A DNA stretch of 64,000 nt from G965197555 sp965197555 (GTDB taxonomy: Bacteria > Chloroflexota > Dehalococcoidia > Lucifugimonadales > UBA3495). The stretch covers positions 2,914,001 to 2,978,000 of the forward strand of contig OZ240213.1 in the NCBI GenBank assembly GCA_965197555.1, read 5' to 3'. Of the stretch, positions 16,891-24,956 are shown in pieces; the stretch's first letter is position 1; each line of letters begins with the position of its first letter. The notes beneath the pieces were generated by a model that was not told the origin of the DNA, searched no databases, and saw only the letters and a list, made by a program, of their open reading frames with translations. Made by a program: the position numbers and the translations under genes.

Positions 16891-17690
16891 CCCCCAACCC
16901 TCTCGAAGTGCTTCTGTTCTTCCCATCCCCGCGCCAGGAAGCGGGACACCCGGCCCTCGATGATTTTCTTATGTTCCTTCGCGGGAATCACGAAGAAAAT
17001 CCGCGCCGTCCCACGGTGTAAGACGAGGGGGATTGGTTCCGCGCCCTCTAGCCTCTCCCGGAGTATGGCGACCTTCTCGCCCACCTGCCCGGCAATCCAC
17101 TCGGCGTGGCTGGTGTGGTGGTAAACCACGAGGCTCTTACCGTCCTCCCATATCTCCCTGAGATCGTCCATGTAGACGAACTTGGTGCCTTTCGCCAGGT
17201 ACATCTTTTCGTCCGCGCCGATGCCATTGTCCGGGTCAACACACACTAGATCAGCCTTGCGGGTTTCCAGAAGCGCGCGCTGGAACCAAAGGTTGCGAAG
17301 CTCCTTCCTCTTGTCCTCCAGCATCCCAGGTATGTAGGTTAGCGGGGCGCTGTAATAACAGGTGTCGTCCGGCAAAATTCCGGCTCGCTCAACGCAATGG
17401 ACGCAACGCCGGTCCTGCCCCACCAGGTGGCCGAGTTTCGACCACAATTCGGAGTCGCAACTGCCGTACAGCTTCACGTTCTCCTGGGTCAGGTCGAGAT
17501 AGCTAACGTACCCGCCGTCGTGGTTGATTTTCCGCTTGTCCGTGCCGTGTCGTTCGTCGTGGTGCATGTACCAGATCAGCCCGAGTGTCAGCTTGGGTTC
17601 GGGTTCCTCCGCGTCCGTCATGCCCGATAGGAATCTCAGTAGCCCGTGCTTGCCGAAGTCGCCCACGTCGCCGACGTATCTGTTTTGCAC
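16887..17690 (-). CDS. Conserved protein of unknown function (NRYVGDVGDFGK family)
   Basis: 267 residues from GTG 17690, preceded by AAGGAGG. The N-terminus QNRYVGDVGDFGKHGLLR and an internal VCVDPDNGIG (about 147-156) are strongly family-like. I have the impression of proteins found in mobile and defence regions, with a nucleotide- or methyltransferase-like Rossmann core, but I cannot name a function. A pair of Cys (CVHC near 96-99) may bind metal. No signal peptide. Forms an operon with the coupled small membrane gene. Confidence 0.6.
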   Translation of the reverse strand: MQNRYVGDVGDFGKHGLLRFLSGMTDAEEPEPKLTLGLIWYMHHDERHGTDKRKINHDGGYVSYLDLTQENVKLYGSCDSELWSKLGHLVGQDRRCVHCVERAGILPDDTCYYSAPLTYIPGMLEDKRKELRNLWFQRALLETRKADLVCVDPDNGIGADEKMYLAKGTKFVYMDDLREIWEDGKSLVVYHHTSHAEWIAGQVGEKVAILRERLEGAEPIPLVLHRGTARIFFVIPAKEHKKIIEGRVSRFLARGWEEQKHFERVGG

Positions 17691-18337
17691 GTTAATCCCT
17701 CCTTCTCCTAATGGGCTCTGGCGTCGTGGTAGGAGGGGGAGAAGCGCGCGGGCATGCGGATGTACGGGAGGACAGGGGTAGGGCGGAATGTGTTCCCGTT
17801 ATACCCCGAGACGGGGTAGGAGTAGGGGACGGCATGGGCTGGAGCTGGGGTTGTGGTGGTTGTGGTTGTGTGGAAGCAATCGGGTGGGCGTCACCCCCGG
17901 TTATCTTTATCCACCAGGGCTTCGCCCACCCGTGCTCGCCGCATTCGTCGTCGGTTGACATCGCAGGTGCCCCCTTGCCACGTTAAGGTCAGGCTTCCTG
18001 CGACAGTCGCCAGCACCCAGATCGGACGTGGCAAGGGGACATGGTTGGGTCTCGGCCTGACCTCCTCGTTCCCGTTGCCCGTCGTCTCTGGGTACCCCTG
18101 GCTCACGCCGAGTGCGGGTGGGGTGCCTTCTGGACTGTCGCATACAGGGATTTAATCATGGAAAGGGATGGGGTGTCAAGTAGTCAATAGGGGGAAAACG
18201 TAAGAAGGGGTAGGACGACGATACGGAATCGGGAAGGTGAGTAGGAAGCCGAGACGGATTGAGGATTAGGGGATTTAGGGGGGGGGTGCCTGGCAAGCAG
18301 TATGCAAGCTGGGAATCCGAGCTTACGATGGGATGGA
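17691..18337. other. Intergenic, GC-rich with long inverted repeats
   Basis: No supported gene. It holds a G/T-rich low-complexity stretch (about 17810-17875) and the interleaved inverted repeats described at 17971-18063. Confidence 0.5.
17971..18063. other. Interleaved inverted repeats, pseudoknot topology
   Basis: CCCCTTGCCACGT (17971-17983) pairs with ACGTGGCAAGGGG (18026-18038), and AGGTCAGGC (17986-17994) pairs with GCCTGACCT (18055-18063). The order A-B-A'-B' would form a pseudoknot if transcribed. Otherwise it is a protein-binding palindrome pair. Nothing nearby decides between them. Confidence 0.45.
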
Positions 18338-18432
18338 GGGGAGTTGTCAGAGCGGTTTATTCTGCCCACCTTTCAAGTGGGTGGGGGTGCTGGTGCCACC
18401 CCCCGTGGGTTCGAATCCCACACTCCCCGCCA
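18338..18432 (+). tRNA. Class II tRNA, identity ambiguous (Leu CAA or anticodon UUC)
   Basis: Acceptor GGGGAGT/ACTCCCC, discriminator G, encoded CCA (18430-18432), D arm CAGA/TCTG, T arm GTGGG/CCCAC with TTCGAAT, and a 7-bp variable arm GGGGGTG/CACCCCC. The anticodon arm can pair in two registers. CCCAC/GTGGG gives loop CTTTCAA (anticodon TTC); CACCT/GGGTG gives TTCAAGT (anticodon CAA, Leu). Long variable arm with G73 is serine-like, yet no Ser anticodon is present. Confidence 0.65.
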
Positions 18433-18539
18433 TCGCCATTCCTTCATTGGAACACAGGGCTTATTTCCTCGTCAATACGCGGGGATGCGGGGATTGGAGG
18501 TCAGGGGATTGGTTACAATATAGCCGGATACATGAGAAA

Positions 18540-18579
18540 GCCCGGAGTGGTTGCGCCTCGCAAACCGACCACTCCGGGC
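18540..18579 (+). other. Bipartite hairpin before the DUF4145-like gene
   Basis: 12-bp stem GCCCGGAGTGGT/ACCACTCCGGGC (18540-18551, 18568-18579) with an inner 5-bp stem TTGCG/CGCAA. It lies 15 bases before the start at 18595, so it may regulate that gene or terminate the tRNA transcript. Confidence 0.5.
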
Positions 18580-18594
18580 CAAGGGAGCCGAGCC

Positions 18595-19191
18595 ATGTCA
18601 TTAAGCAACGACTCACGTTATATGAACGGCGTGAAATGTCCTCATTGCGGCGCTTACACGGTTAATGAACCCACGCAAGCTACATTCCAGGCGGACTCAC
18701 ATCCGAATAGACTCCTATCATCGACTGGGATATGCATAGTCCAATGTAGAGCCTGTACGCGGGAATTCGTATCGGTGATAGGGTCTCAGCGAGTGCTGTG
18801 GCCGCTTATTAGTCCAAAAGCACCCGATGGTGTCCCGGAGAAGGTCAAGGAAGCTTACGAGGACGCCCGTCTTGCCCAGGCTGCGGGGGCCAAGATCGGG
18901 GCACTCATGGCGGCTAGAACGGCGCTGCTCCGGCTTTTGCGGGACAAGGAGGTGGCTAACTTCAAACAACTCGTAGAACGGCGGATCGTTACACCTGCGA
19001 TCTACGGAGGAGTCGATCAACTCCGCCTGTGGGCTGCAATCGCGGGACACGACGATATCGATATTGATACGTTCGATGATCAGGAAGTGGAAGACATACT
19101 GGATTACCTTGGCACGGCTCTCGAGGCGGTCTACACGCACCAAGCCCGCGTCGATAAGTATGTCCAACGGACCAAGGAACTCAAAGGTTAG
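18595..19191 (+). CDS. DUF4145-like zinc-ribbon protein
   Basis: 198 residues. The N-terminal zinc ribbon has CPHCG (about 15-19) and CRACT (about 52-56). A helical domain follows with AYEDARLAQAAGAKIGALMA and RLLRDKE, matching the pattern of DUF4145 proteins often found beside restriction or transport genes. The start at 18595 has AAGGGAG upstream; an ATG at 18532 would put the hairpin inside the gene. No membrane segment. Role unknown. Confidence 0.65.
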   Translation: MSLSNDSRYMNGVKCPHCGAYTVNEPTQATFQADSHPNRLLSSTGICIVQCRACTREFVSVIGSQRVLWPLISPKAPDGVPEKVKEAYEDARLAQAAGAKIGALMAARTALLRLLRDKEVANFKQLVERRIVTPAIYGGVDQLRLWAAIAGHDDIDIDTFDDQEVEDILDYLGTALEAVYTHQARVDKYVQRTKELKG

Positions 19192-19335
19192 ACAGATGCC
19201 ACCACAAGTTAGCCTAACCTCCGTCAAGGCTAGTTCGGGGAATCATCCACCCAAGCTAAACGGCACCGGATGCGGAGATGGCGGCGCTGAGCCGCTACGG
19301 AATCAGCACTGGCGCACCACAACGGTGACGAAATA

Positions 19336-19364
19336 TTGACAAATAGACACTCTGCATGATAAAA
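19336..19364 (+). promoter_or_regulatory. Promoter of the IS1595 transposase
   Basis: Perfect TTGACA (19336-19341), a 16-17-base spacer and GATAAAA (-10 at about 19358-19364), 25 bases before the RBS AGGAGG (19377-19382) of the gene at 19390. Confidence 0.65.
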
Positions 19365-19389
19365 TGAAAGTGGACTAGGAGGCGGCAAC

Positions 19390-20358
19390 ATGGCAACCAC
19401 CATTACGGCGACCCCGACCATCCCCACCAAAAAGGAAGAGCTGGACATCATCAGCCTGTACCAGTTCAGTGAGCGCATCCCCGACGAGGAAGCCGCCATT
19501 TCCTTCGTGGAAGAGCGGCGCTGGGGCGACACCCCGTACTGTCCCCTCTGCGGTCTCGAAACCATCTACCGCGTGAAGTCGGGCAAGCCGATGAGCCACC
19601 GCTGCCGGACTTGCAGGAAGTACTTCAGCGTCCGCACCGGCACCGTCCTAGCCGAGACCAATCTTCCCGTCCGCACCTGGCTACTCGCCGCCCACCTTAT
19701 CCACACGGGAAGGAAGGGCACCAGCGCCATGCAGCTCCACAAGCTCCTGGGCGTCGCCTATTCCACCGCGTGGTTCCTCGGGCACCGCATCCGGGAGGCC
19801 ATGAAGCAGGACCAAGGGAAGGGGAACGCCGTCCTGGGCGGGACGGTCGAGGTGGATGAGACCTACATCGGCGGCAAGGAAAAGAACAAACATGCCAACA
19901 AGAAGACTGGCAACCCGATGGACAACAAATTCGCCGTCTTCGGGCTGAAGGCCCACGACGGCCAGGTCATCGCGTTCCCAATCAGCCAGACGGACTCCGG
20001 AACACTCCAGAAGGCCATCCTGGACAACGTAAAGCCCGGTGCCACGGTCCACACTGACGGGCATCCCGCCTACGCCGTCCTGTCCAAGTTCGGCTACGGG
20101 CACGAATGGGTCAGCCATTCGACGGGCCAATACGTCAACGGGATGGCAACCACCAACGGCATCGAGAGCTTTTGGGCGCTGCTCAAGCGCGGATACATCG
20201 GCACCTTCCACTGGATGAGTTGGAAACACTTACACCGCTACGTTACCGAGTTCGCTTTCCGCCACAATTCGGGCAAGGGCAACGGCCTCCGCACGATAGG
20301 CGGGGTTGTTGACCAGATGGTCGGGAAGCGGCTCACTTACGAGGCGCTAATTGCGTAG
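19390..20358 (+). CDS. IS1595 family (ISXO2-like) transposase
   Basis: DDE-type transposase of 322 residues. It has an N-terminal zinc ribbon (CPLCG near 55-59, CRTCRK near 76-81) and the ISXO2 core VEVDETYIGGKEKNKH with the first Asp. HTDGHPAY carries the second, and the end block includes NGIESFWALLKRG and FHWMSWKHLHRYVTEF. A strong promoter and RBS are present, and the frame is intact. I could not find convincing terminal inverted repeats, so the limits of the element are not set. The next gene starts 8 bases after its stop and may be a passenger gene. Confidence 0.9.
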   Translation: MATTITATPTIPTKKEELDIISLYQFSERIPDEEAAISFVEERRWGDTPYCPLCGLETIYRVKSGKPMSHRCRTCRKYFSVRTGTVLAETNLPVRTWLLAAHLIHTGRKGTSAMQLHKLLGVAYSTAWFLGHRIREAMKQDQGKGNAVLGGTVEVDETYIGGKEKNKHANKKTGNPMDNKFAVFGLKAHDGQVIAFPISQTDSGTLQKAILDNVKPGATVHTDGHPAYAVLSKFGYGHEWVSHSTGQYVNGMATTNGIESFWALLKRGYIGTFHWMSWKHLHRYVTEFAFRHNSGKGNGLRTIGGVVDQMVGKRLTYEALIA

Positions 20359-20366
20359 GGGGCGAC

Positions 20367-21050
20367 ATGAGCGACGATTCCCCGTCGTATGAGCACGAAG
20401 ACGAAGACGAGTTCAACGACATAGTAGATGCGCTGGTTAGACCAGCACCCCCGCCTCCATCAGCCACACTTCGGGTGGCTGATTTGTATTGTGGCGGCGG
20501 GGAACTTGGTCAAGCCGCCGAGGATGCCGGGCTAGACGTGGTGTACAGGCGTGAGCCGGAGAGTCCGACGGAGTACTTGGACTTCAAGCGCATCCCGCCG
20601 TTTGACTTCCTGACTGCCAGCATGCCGGATACCGACGACGGGAGGGGGGAAGCGGTTGATTTCGTCCTAAGGTTCCTGCGGGTCCGGAGACCGGCGACTT
20701 TCCTGCTAATGAGCAAGGACTTGAATGGGAGCGGGGAAGGGTTCCTGGTGTTCGTGCGGGGGAAGACAAGGCGGCTCGGATACAGGGTGAACAACGCCGG
20801 GCTAAATGGCGGTAAGGGCAAACGCGGGGACAAGGGCGCGGGCCACCACACCGGGCAGAACGGGGACGGACACGCCTTCGTCATCGGGGCGTTGGGGGTC
20901 ATTCCCTTCGTTACGCTTCCGCCCGACGACGAGGAACCGGTGGCTTTAGCCGCGGGCGCTACTGGGTCGGGAGGGGCGCGCCGTGGCCCTCCGGCCTTGC
21001 CGCCAGCGGTTCAATCAGCAATCGAACAAATCGTGCGGAACCTGGGCTAA
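20367..21050 (+). CDS. C5-cytosine methyltransferase-like protein without catalytic motif
   Basis: 227 residues. LRVADLYCGGGELGQAAEDAG (about 35-55) matches motif I of DNA C5-methyltransferases (SAM binding), and RREPES fits motif II. Where motif IV should give a Pro-Cys, the sequence reads FDFLTASMPDTDD, so the catalytic Cys is absent. The later RPATFLLMSKDL aligns with the motif VI region, but the ENV triad is replaced by MSK. The tail is Ala/Gly/Pro-rich. It is thus probably a SAM- or DNA-binding pseudoenzyme. It lies 8 bases behind the transposase and likely shares its promoter. Confidence 0.6.
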   Translation: MSDDSPSYEHEDEDEFNDIVDALVRPAPPPPSATLRVADLYCGGGELGQAAEDAGLDVVYRREPESPTEYLDFKRIPPFDFLTASMPDTDDGRGEAVDFVLRFLRVRRPATFLLMSKDLNGSGEGFLVFVRGKTRRLGYRVNNAGLNGGKGKRGDKGAGHHTGQNGDGHAFVIGALGVIPFVTLPPDDEEPVALAAGATGSGGARRGPPALPPAVQSAIEQIVRNLG

Positions 21051-21090
21051 ACGCCACCCATACTTGCCACCGTGTTAATAGGCGTTTTTT
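21049..21090 (+). terminator. Probable terminator of the IS1595 operon
   Basis: 7-bp stem AAACGCC/GGCGTTT (21049-21055, 21081-21087) with a long 25-base loop, followed by a run of T. Weak stem but clear T tract. Confidence 0.5.
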
Positions 21091-21151
21091 ACTGGTGGGG
21101 ACGGGGAGGACCCGGGTAAGGGCGAGCGGGGGTGCCGCCCGCCCCGCCGTC

Positions 21152-21229
21152 TTAGCCTCTCATAGAGGCGAAGGCCGCGCCACCCGCTAGGCAGGCGACG
21201 CAGAGGACCAGCAGCAGGATTTCTCCCAT
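21152..21229 (-). CDS. Candidate 25-residue single-helix membrane peptide
   Basis: ATG at 21229 preceded by GGAGGAG in good spacing encodes a hydrophobic peptide (MGEILLLVLCVACLAGG…) ending in MRG. The size and strong RBS resemble small regulatory membrane peptides. Nothing else supports it. Confidence 0.35.
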   Translation of the reverse strand: MGEILLLVLCVACLAGGAAFASMRG

Positions 21230-21335
21230 CGCGGTCTCCTCCCCGCCACAATTTCCCAATAGATGTGAGACGACGGGATATGTCCATTGTAGGCGGTCAG
21301 GAGAACGGGCCACAATCGGCGGAGTAAGTGTAGAC

Positions 21336-21530
21336 ATGGGAATATTTACAGGCATTGAGGAATTAACGCTCAAGATTATCACCGACCCGCTGTATATAAG
21401 GGTGATGACCGGAGCAATGAGCATCTGGCCCATCGCGCTCGCGATTTTCGGCTTATCTATGTGGAGCCGAGAGCGTCGAAGAAGAGGGCAATTACAAGAA
21501 GAACTGGACAGAGTGAGGCAAAGCCGATGA
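21336..21530 (+). CDS. Small membrane protein
   Basis: 64 residues with one clear membrane segment (about 24-42, TGAMSIWPIALAIFGLSMW) and then a basic, helical tail (RERRRRGQLQEELDRVRQ) that should stay in the cytoplasm. GGAG precedes the ATG at a somewhat long distance. Holin-like in general shape, but no family is recognised. Confidence 0.45.
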   Translation: MGIFTGIEELTLKIITDPLYIRVMTGAMSIWPIALAIFGLSMWSRERRRRGQLQEELDRVRQSR

Positions 21531-21730
21531 TAGACCCGTCACCGCCGCGCCGAGAGCCCAAGGAGTCGGCGACGAGCACCCAACCAACTCCGATGAAAAT
21601 TCCAACGATCATGGTAACAAAGACAATCACAGCGAGAACATTCTACCACGGAAACAGGCGGGAAAGGGAATCCACGGCGGGAAGGGCGGGGAGTCTAGCG
21701 GGCTGATGATTCCCGACCAAGATAACTCAA

Positions 21731-22012
21731 ATGATCAATGAATACTTTGTTGCAATAGGTATAAGCATTGTTGGTTCGTTGATGGCGGCTGGGGTACTGT
21801 GGTTCTTCCGTCGACAGTTGCAGGAATTGGTTTCCAGCTTGGATATGTCAACCGGCGCTGTCCTTGGCTGGCTAATGGCCTTCGTCCTGCTGGTGGTTCT
21901 TGTTGTGTTCACAGCCTTAGGTATTGAACTACCATCGGTGTTAACCACGGTATTCGTGATATTGATTGTCCTTCTTGTAATGGAGACCGTTAACCAGCGA
22001 CGCAAAGACTGA
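21731..22012 (+). CDS. Small membrane protein, three helices
   Basis: 93 residues with hydrophobic segments at about 6-26, 43-64 and 69-86, joined by a short amphipathic loop (RRQLQELVSSLDMS), and a basic tail NQRRKD. No RBS of note and no family recognised. It is another of the small membrane genes clustered between 16 and 22 kb. Confidence 0.45.
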   Translation: MINEYFVAIGISIVGSLMAAGVLWFFRRQLQELVSSLDMSTGAVLGWLMAFVLLVVLVVFTALGIELPSVLTTVFVILIVLLVMETVNQRRKD

Positions 22013-22390
22013 GACACCCCTATGGGAACCCCCTATGGAACGGGAGCCGGGAAGTGGGTCTAGCGGGGTATATAGTTTCCGGCCCGCCGCCTGGAGGTCA
22101 ACGCTCGCATCGTGCGGCGCTGGAGGGCGGGGACCAAGCCCGGCTTCGGCCACCTAGTTTCCCTTTTCGACCTCGCCGCCGGGATGGGGCTGCTCAACAT
22201 CCTGCTCCCGTCGGTGGGAGAGCCGCAGGCCGTCGAGAAGTCGGAGGCCGCCGTGGGGCACTGCCGATGGGCGACGGCGACCCAAGCAGGCCCAGGGGCG
22301 GGCGGGGTACCGTCGAACGAACAACCCCACGGAACCGTGTGCGCTCCGAGCCCCTCGACTTACTCTTGAAGGTCTAACGGTGTTGATGCC
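22013..22390. other. Intergenic, nothing supported
   Basis: Open frames here (for example from 22112) lack an RBS and a recognisable product. GC-rich. I see no repeat or terminator. Confidence 0.5.
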
Positions 22391-23323
22391 TCAACAGTCC
22401 GGCATGGAGGAGATGGAGTCGACGAAGTCTCTTAAGGAACTCGGTATGCATTCGAACTGGTTTCCACTGAGCTTCAGGGATCCCGACCTACCAAAGTCTA
22501 AGTCTGCCAACGAAGCTGGTACCTTTCCGCTCAATTGGTTTCCACGCAGGTCAAGACTTTGCAATTGGACGAGGTTGCCCAACTCTGGCGGTATCTCCCC
22601 GCTCAACCGGTTGCCACCGAGGTCCAGAAATGTCAGGTCCCGGTCGGGAAGGTTGCCCAACTCTGGCGGTATCTCGCCGCTCAATTGGTTGCCACTGAGG
22701 TTCAGCGTCTGCAACCTGGCGAGGTTGCTCAACTCCGACGGTATCTCGCCGCTCAATTGGTTGTTACTGAGGTTCAGCGTCTGCAACCTGGCGAGGTTTC
22801 CCAACTCTGGCGGTATCTCCCCGCTCAAAAAGGTGTAACTGAGTTCCAGAGTGAACAATTTGTCGAGGTTGCCCAACTCTGGCGGTATCGACCCTGTCAG
22901 CTGGAGTACCGTCAAGGTCAGCTGTTCCAAGGCCCCAAGGTCGCCCAGTTCGGAGGGTAACTCCCCTTTCAAATACTCTCCGTAACTGGCCGCTAGGATC
23001 AAGCTACGCACGCGGCCGTTGTCGTGCGTGCTGACACCAGACCACTCGTCCAACGGAGCGTTGCTCAGCCAGTTTACGCTGCCCTCCCAGTTTGGTCCGC
23101 CCAGGGCATTGTAGAAGGCGACCAGGGCTTCCCTGTCCGTGGCAACAGAGCCCGGAAGAGGCGCAGACCCGCTTTCGGATCCCTGTGTCGCCGGGGCCGC
23201 GCCGGTCCCGGACGTGGGCGAATCTGAGGGTGTATCAGCGCCGCAGGCGGTGAGAGTGGTGAGCAGAATCAGCGAGATGGCGAGCGGCAGGATTCCTTTG
23301 GAATCGACAGGTGATCTGTGCAT
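22391..23323 (-). CDS. Leucine-rich-repeat lipoprotein, paralogue of the gene at 11486
   Basis: A 310-residue lipoprotein. The signal peptide ends in the lipobox TLTAC (Cys near 27), followed by a Ser/Thr/Pro/Gly-rich linker. Then comes the same cap as at 11486 (TDREALVAFYNALGGPNW and conserved WLSNAPL). About eight LRRs of the L-S-G-E-I-P-P-E-L-G-N-L class follow, ending with a terminal Cys. GGAGGAGG-type RBS upstream of 23323. The repeats are less uniform in DNA than in the paralogue, so this copy may be older. Surface protein-binding role inferred. Confidence 0.88.
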   Translation of the reverse strand: MHRSPVDSKGILPLAISLILLTTLTACGADTPSDSPTSGTGAAPATQGSESGSAPLPGSVATDREALVAFYNALGGPNWEGSVNWLSNAPLDEWSGVSTHDNGRVRSLILAASYGEYLKGELPSELGDLGALEQLTLTVLQLTGSIPPELGNLDKLFTLELSYTFLSGEIPPELGNLARLQTLNLSNNQLSGEIPSELSNLARLQTLNLSGNQLSGEIPPELGNLPDRDLTFLDLGGNRLSGEIPPELGNLVQLQSLDLRGNQLSGKVPASLADLDFGRSGSLKLSGNQFECIPSSLRDFVDSISSMPDC

Positions 23324-23818
23324 CCGTATCCTCCTCCTTGGGAATTATCGGCTCGAAGCCGTCGTCTTCGTTGGCCTGGATTCTTGGGGGGACCGGAACG
23401 TAGACCGGGCGAACTCCGGCACCCATGTGCGCTCTTTGCCCTCCAAATGATGGGCGAGCCGCCGATTGGTTAGGCGAAACCTCGAAGGAGGGAAGGATGC
23501 CATGTCCCGGATCAAGGAGATGGTCCCATTCGGTCAGGACCTGGGAAGTCGCGGATGCGGTGTCTGTCCTTATCATTTTCCCTCGACTTCCCCTGGCGGC
23601 ATGCTGCCTTCCCCGTGCTCCGGTCGCTCAAGGGGCGGGTGGGCTGGCCTGCCCGTATTCATCGTCGCCCCAGCACCCCACGGTTCCGTCTGTTCCAACT
23701 GCACAGGCGTACTCATGCCCAACGCCGATCTGCTTGAACGTCCCTTCGGGGAGCTCTACCTCCTCTGTTCGAGGTGCAAAATCGCCGTTAGCCGAAGCGC
23801 CCAGGCGTTCTCAGCACG
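23324..23818. other. Intergenic with a possible broken zinc-ribbon gene
   Basis: The frame 23466-23876 (+) holds CSNC and CSRC pairs about 30 residues apart, but no RBS or wider similarity. I leave it uncalled. Confidence 0.4.
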
Positions 23819-24013
23819 TTACCGGGTTGCTATCAAGCGATTGCCTATGGCTATCCGATGCTCCGAGGGTGAATGAAAATGCGCTGACTTCAGACCGTAG
23901 ATCCGCTGGCCGATGCTGAGGGTGTTGCCCGCCCCATAGTCGACATGCACAAACCTGCCATCGTTGCGGGTCCAAGTGCCTGGCCCACGTGAGATCTCTC
24001 TTCGGTGATACAA
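23819..24013 (-). pseudogene. Fragment of alpha-class carbonic anhydrase
   Basis: The minus-strand frame contains VDYGAGNTLSIGQRIYGL followed by HFHSPSEH, the zinc-ligand HxH and the following SEH of alpha-carbonic anhydrases (CO2 hydration). Only about 60 residues of a roughly 230-residue family remain. After SEHRI the frame drifts away from the family and then stops. A relic of a deleted periplasmic enzyme. Confidence 0.7.
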
Positions 24014-24031
24014 ACGTTTTAGAGCCGATAC

Positions 24032-24790
24032 CTAATCCCCGGCGCTCTCCAGCGACGCTAGATACTCCCGGAACAGCGCTATCGACCGCTCCTCCGGTAC
24101 TCCGATGAAGAAACGGAGGCCCTGTATATACTCCAAGACTTCCCTGGGGAGCATTCGCAAGTCGTCCCTGGGTCCCGTGGCTTTGTAGAGGTTGTTGATC
24201 CAGTCTTCTTGCCCAACGAACAACGCGTCCTCAAGGACGACTAAGTCTTGACGGTCCATCCCGGAGCGGGCAACCCAACGGCGAAAAACAAAGGGAAGTC
24301 CAGTCCACTCCCGCCACTCTTCGCCAAGATCGTACCTGTAGGGATAACCACGGACCCCCCGGCGTTGGCGCAAAGCAGGGTTGCCGGTCAGCAGCAATGC
24401 GTCGTGGTCTTCCTCTGGCTTAACGAAAGCTCCGGCGCGGCATTGGTGGTTCAGCGCTAGTAATACCTGGAGCAGGCATATCGAGGTCGCATCACTGTCG
24501 TCCAGAGCAATAGGCCCATCGCCTAGGGCCTCTATCGGTTTTTTTGAGAATAGGACACTACAGCCCGCTCTGCTCACCGATGCAACGCAAAACCCGGTTA
24601 CCGGGGTGAACCCTTCGGCCAGCTTGAAGGAGTCCACCAGGGATACGGGACCGGTATCGGTTTCGCCCGCTTCCAGGGCCGGCGCGACCTCGTTAGGTTC
24701 CAGATCGCGGAGTCCGATGCCCCGGCGTTCCATGTCGAAATAGAACGCTTCGCACTCCAGGTTAGGTATTCGAGCTACCTCAATGGGCAT
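24032..24790 (-). CDS. MqnA/MqnD family protein (chorismate dehydratase-like)
   Basis: About 252 residues of the DUF178 / VitK2-biosynthesis family. MqnA dehydrates chorismate in the futalosine route to menaquinone. Family features visible: an early PNLECEAFYF, GETDTGPVSLVD, SVLFSKKPIEAL with IALDDSDATS (substrate-binding loop), a late ALLLTGNPAL and the hallmark EEWREWTGLPFVF. The start at 24790 gives the usual N-terminus; an open frame extends to 24859. No other mqn genes are in view, so MqnA versus MqnD or a paralogous binding protein cannot be decided here. Confidence 0.75.
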   Translation of the reverse strand: MPIEVARIPNLECEAFYFDMERRGIGLRDLEPNEVAPALEAGETDTGPVSLVDSFKLAEGFTPVTGFCVASVSRAGCSVLFSKKPIEALGDGPIALDDSDATSICLLQVLLALNHQCRAGAFVKPEEDHDALLLTGNPALRQRRGVRGYPYRYDLGEEWREWTGLPFVFRRWVARSGMDRQDLVVLEDALFVGQEDWINNLYKATGPRDDLRMLPREVLEYIQGLRFFIGVPEERSIALFREYLASLESAGD

Positions 24791-24956
24791 CGTTGAGTTT
24801 TGGCTCCCTGACGCGCGAGGGCAAAGATAGGGAAAGCCCCTTCCGTCACCGGCCGCCACTGGAAAATAGGCATCCGACCGGTATACCTCTGAGGCCTTCC
24901 CGGAACCCCAGGGTTTTGAGAGCCCTACTACATGGATATCTACTTAGACAGGGTAA

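Noticed and set aside
18338..18432. Selenocysteine tRNA (UCA is present in the loop)
   Set aside because: The acceptor stem has 7, not 8, pairs and the register that would expose UCA does not pair (C-T and A-G mismatches).
19390..21090. Complete IS1595 element with defined ends
   Set aside because: I could not find matching terminal inverted repeats, so only the genes are called.
23466..23876. Zinc-ribbon protein with CSNC and CSRC
   Set aside because: No RBS, no recognisable domain beyond two Cys pairs, and it overlaps the carbonic anhydrase relic.
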